The notes under the pieces: generated by a model
Told to the model about the DNA's origin: nothing
What the model saw: the letters and a program-made list of their open reading frames with translations, nothing else
The model's database searches: none
Source of the DNA: Pseudomonadota bacterium
GTDB lineage: Bacteria; Pseudomonadota; Alphaproteobacteria; Kiloniellales; J153
Assembly (NCBI GenBank): GCA_022572105.1
Contig: JACZWN010000212.1
Coordinates: 1-5,376 of the forward strand
Length of the DNA: 5,376 nucleotides
Direction: 5' to 3'
Part shown: piece by piece, positions 5,201-5,376 of the stretch
How the letters are laid out: every line of letters starts with the position of its first letter
How positions within the stretch are numbered: position 1 is the first letter of the stretch
Translations under genes and position numbers: made by a program

Positions 5201-5206
5201 GGGAGG
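5201..5206 (+). promoter_or_regulatory. Ribosome binding site of the lipoyl-domain pdh gene
   Basis: GGGAGG lies six bases before the ATG at 5213, within the 23-bp gap after pdhA. It is strong and well spaced and fixes the start. Confidence 0.7.
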
Positions 5207-5212
5207 CCGGAC

Positions 5213-5376
5213 ATGCCGATCCAGATCCTCATGCCGGCGCTGTCGCCGACCATGACCGAGGGCACGCTCGCCAAGTGGCTCAAGCAGGCCGGCGACGCGG
5301 TCGCGCCCGGCGACCTGATCGCCGAGATCGAGACCGACAAGGCGATCATGGAGGTCGAGGCGGTGGACGAGGGCGT
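5213..5376 (+). CDS. pdhB: Pyruvate dehydrogenase subunit with N-terminal lipoyl domain, probably E1 beta (partial, runs off window)
   Basis: Fifty-four complete codons are visible. They form the first two thirds of a biotinyl/lipoyl domain: MPIQILMPALSPTMTEGTLA, then WLKQAGDAVAPGDLIAEIE and the lipoylation hairpin ETDKAIMEVEA with Lys43 as the expected lipoylated residue. Such a start occurs in two pdh proteins. One is the alphaproteobacterial E1-beta, which carries an extra N-terminal lipoyl domain. The other is E2, dihydrolipoamide acetyltransferase. The gene directly after pdhA is normally E1-beta, so pdhB is preferred, but nothing in the visible part excludes E2 (pdhC). The sequence beyond the window would settle it: a transketolase-like pyrimidine-binding domain for E1-beta, or a peripheral-subunit-binding domain and CoA acyltransferase for E2. 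Confidence 0.75.
   Translation, partial: MPIQILMPALSPTMTEGTLAKWLKQAGDAVAPGDLIAEIETDKAIMEVEAVDEG

Overview
The window looks like a chromosomal segment from a high-GC alphaproteobacterium, probably Rhodospirillales-like. This is judged from GC-rich codon use and from the recognised order kdsA - eno - ftsB - pdhA - lipoyl-domain pdh subunit, which I recall as typical of that class (recall, not a search). No tRNA, rRNA or CRISPR array is visible.

Layout. Positions 1-222 hold a relic. The first ~84 bases are a decayed second copy of the 5' part of kdsA (matching 916-1035), joined in frame to the C-terminal end of an IS5-family-like transposase. A minus-strand DsrE-family gene with a CxxC motif follows (231-599), then a 277-bp intergenic region. 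Next come kdsA (877-1725), eno (1745-3031), a GNAT acetyltransferase (3040-3531) and ftsB (3615-3953), all on the plus strand. A 186-bp, partly AT-rich intergenic region carries a 10-bp perfect inverted repeat. After it come pdhA (4140-5189) and the start of a lipoyl-domain pyruvate dehydrogenase subunit, most likely pdhB (from 5213, cut by the window end).

How the genes work together. Enolase makes phosphoenolpyruvate. KdsA uses phosphoenolpyruvate to make Kdo-8-phosphate for lipopolysaccharide. The pyruvate dehydrogenase E1 and lipoyl subunits take pyruvate on to acetyl-CoA. FtsB is a septum protein embedded in this metabolic cluster. kdsA-eno-GNAT are packed tightly (19 and 8 bp gaps) and probably form one unit. 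pdhA probably starts its own unit from the AT-rich region before it.

Most of the window is ordinary core genome. The unusual parts are the kdsA/transposase chimera, the direct-repeat flanking of the dsrE-like gene that it creates, and the dyad in front of pdhA. I see no convincing new multi-gene system.
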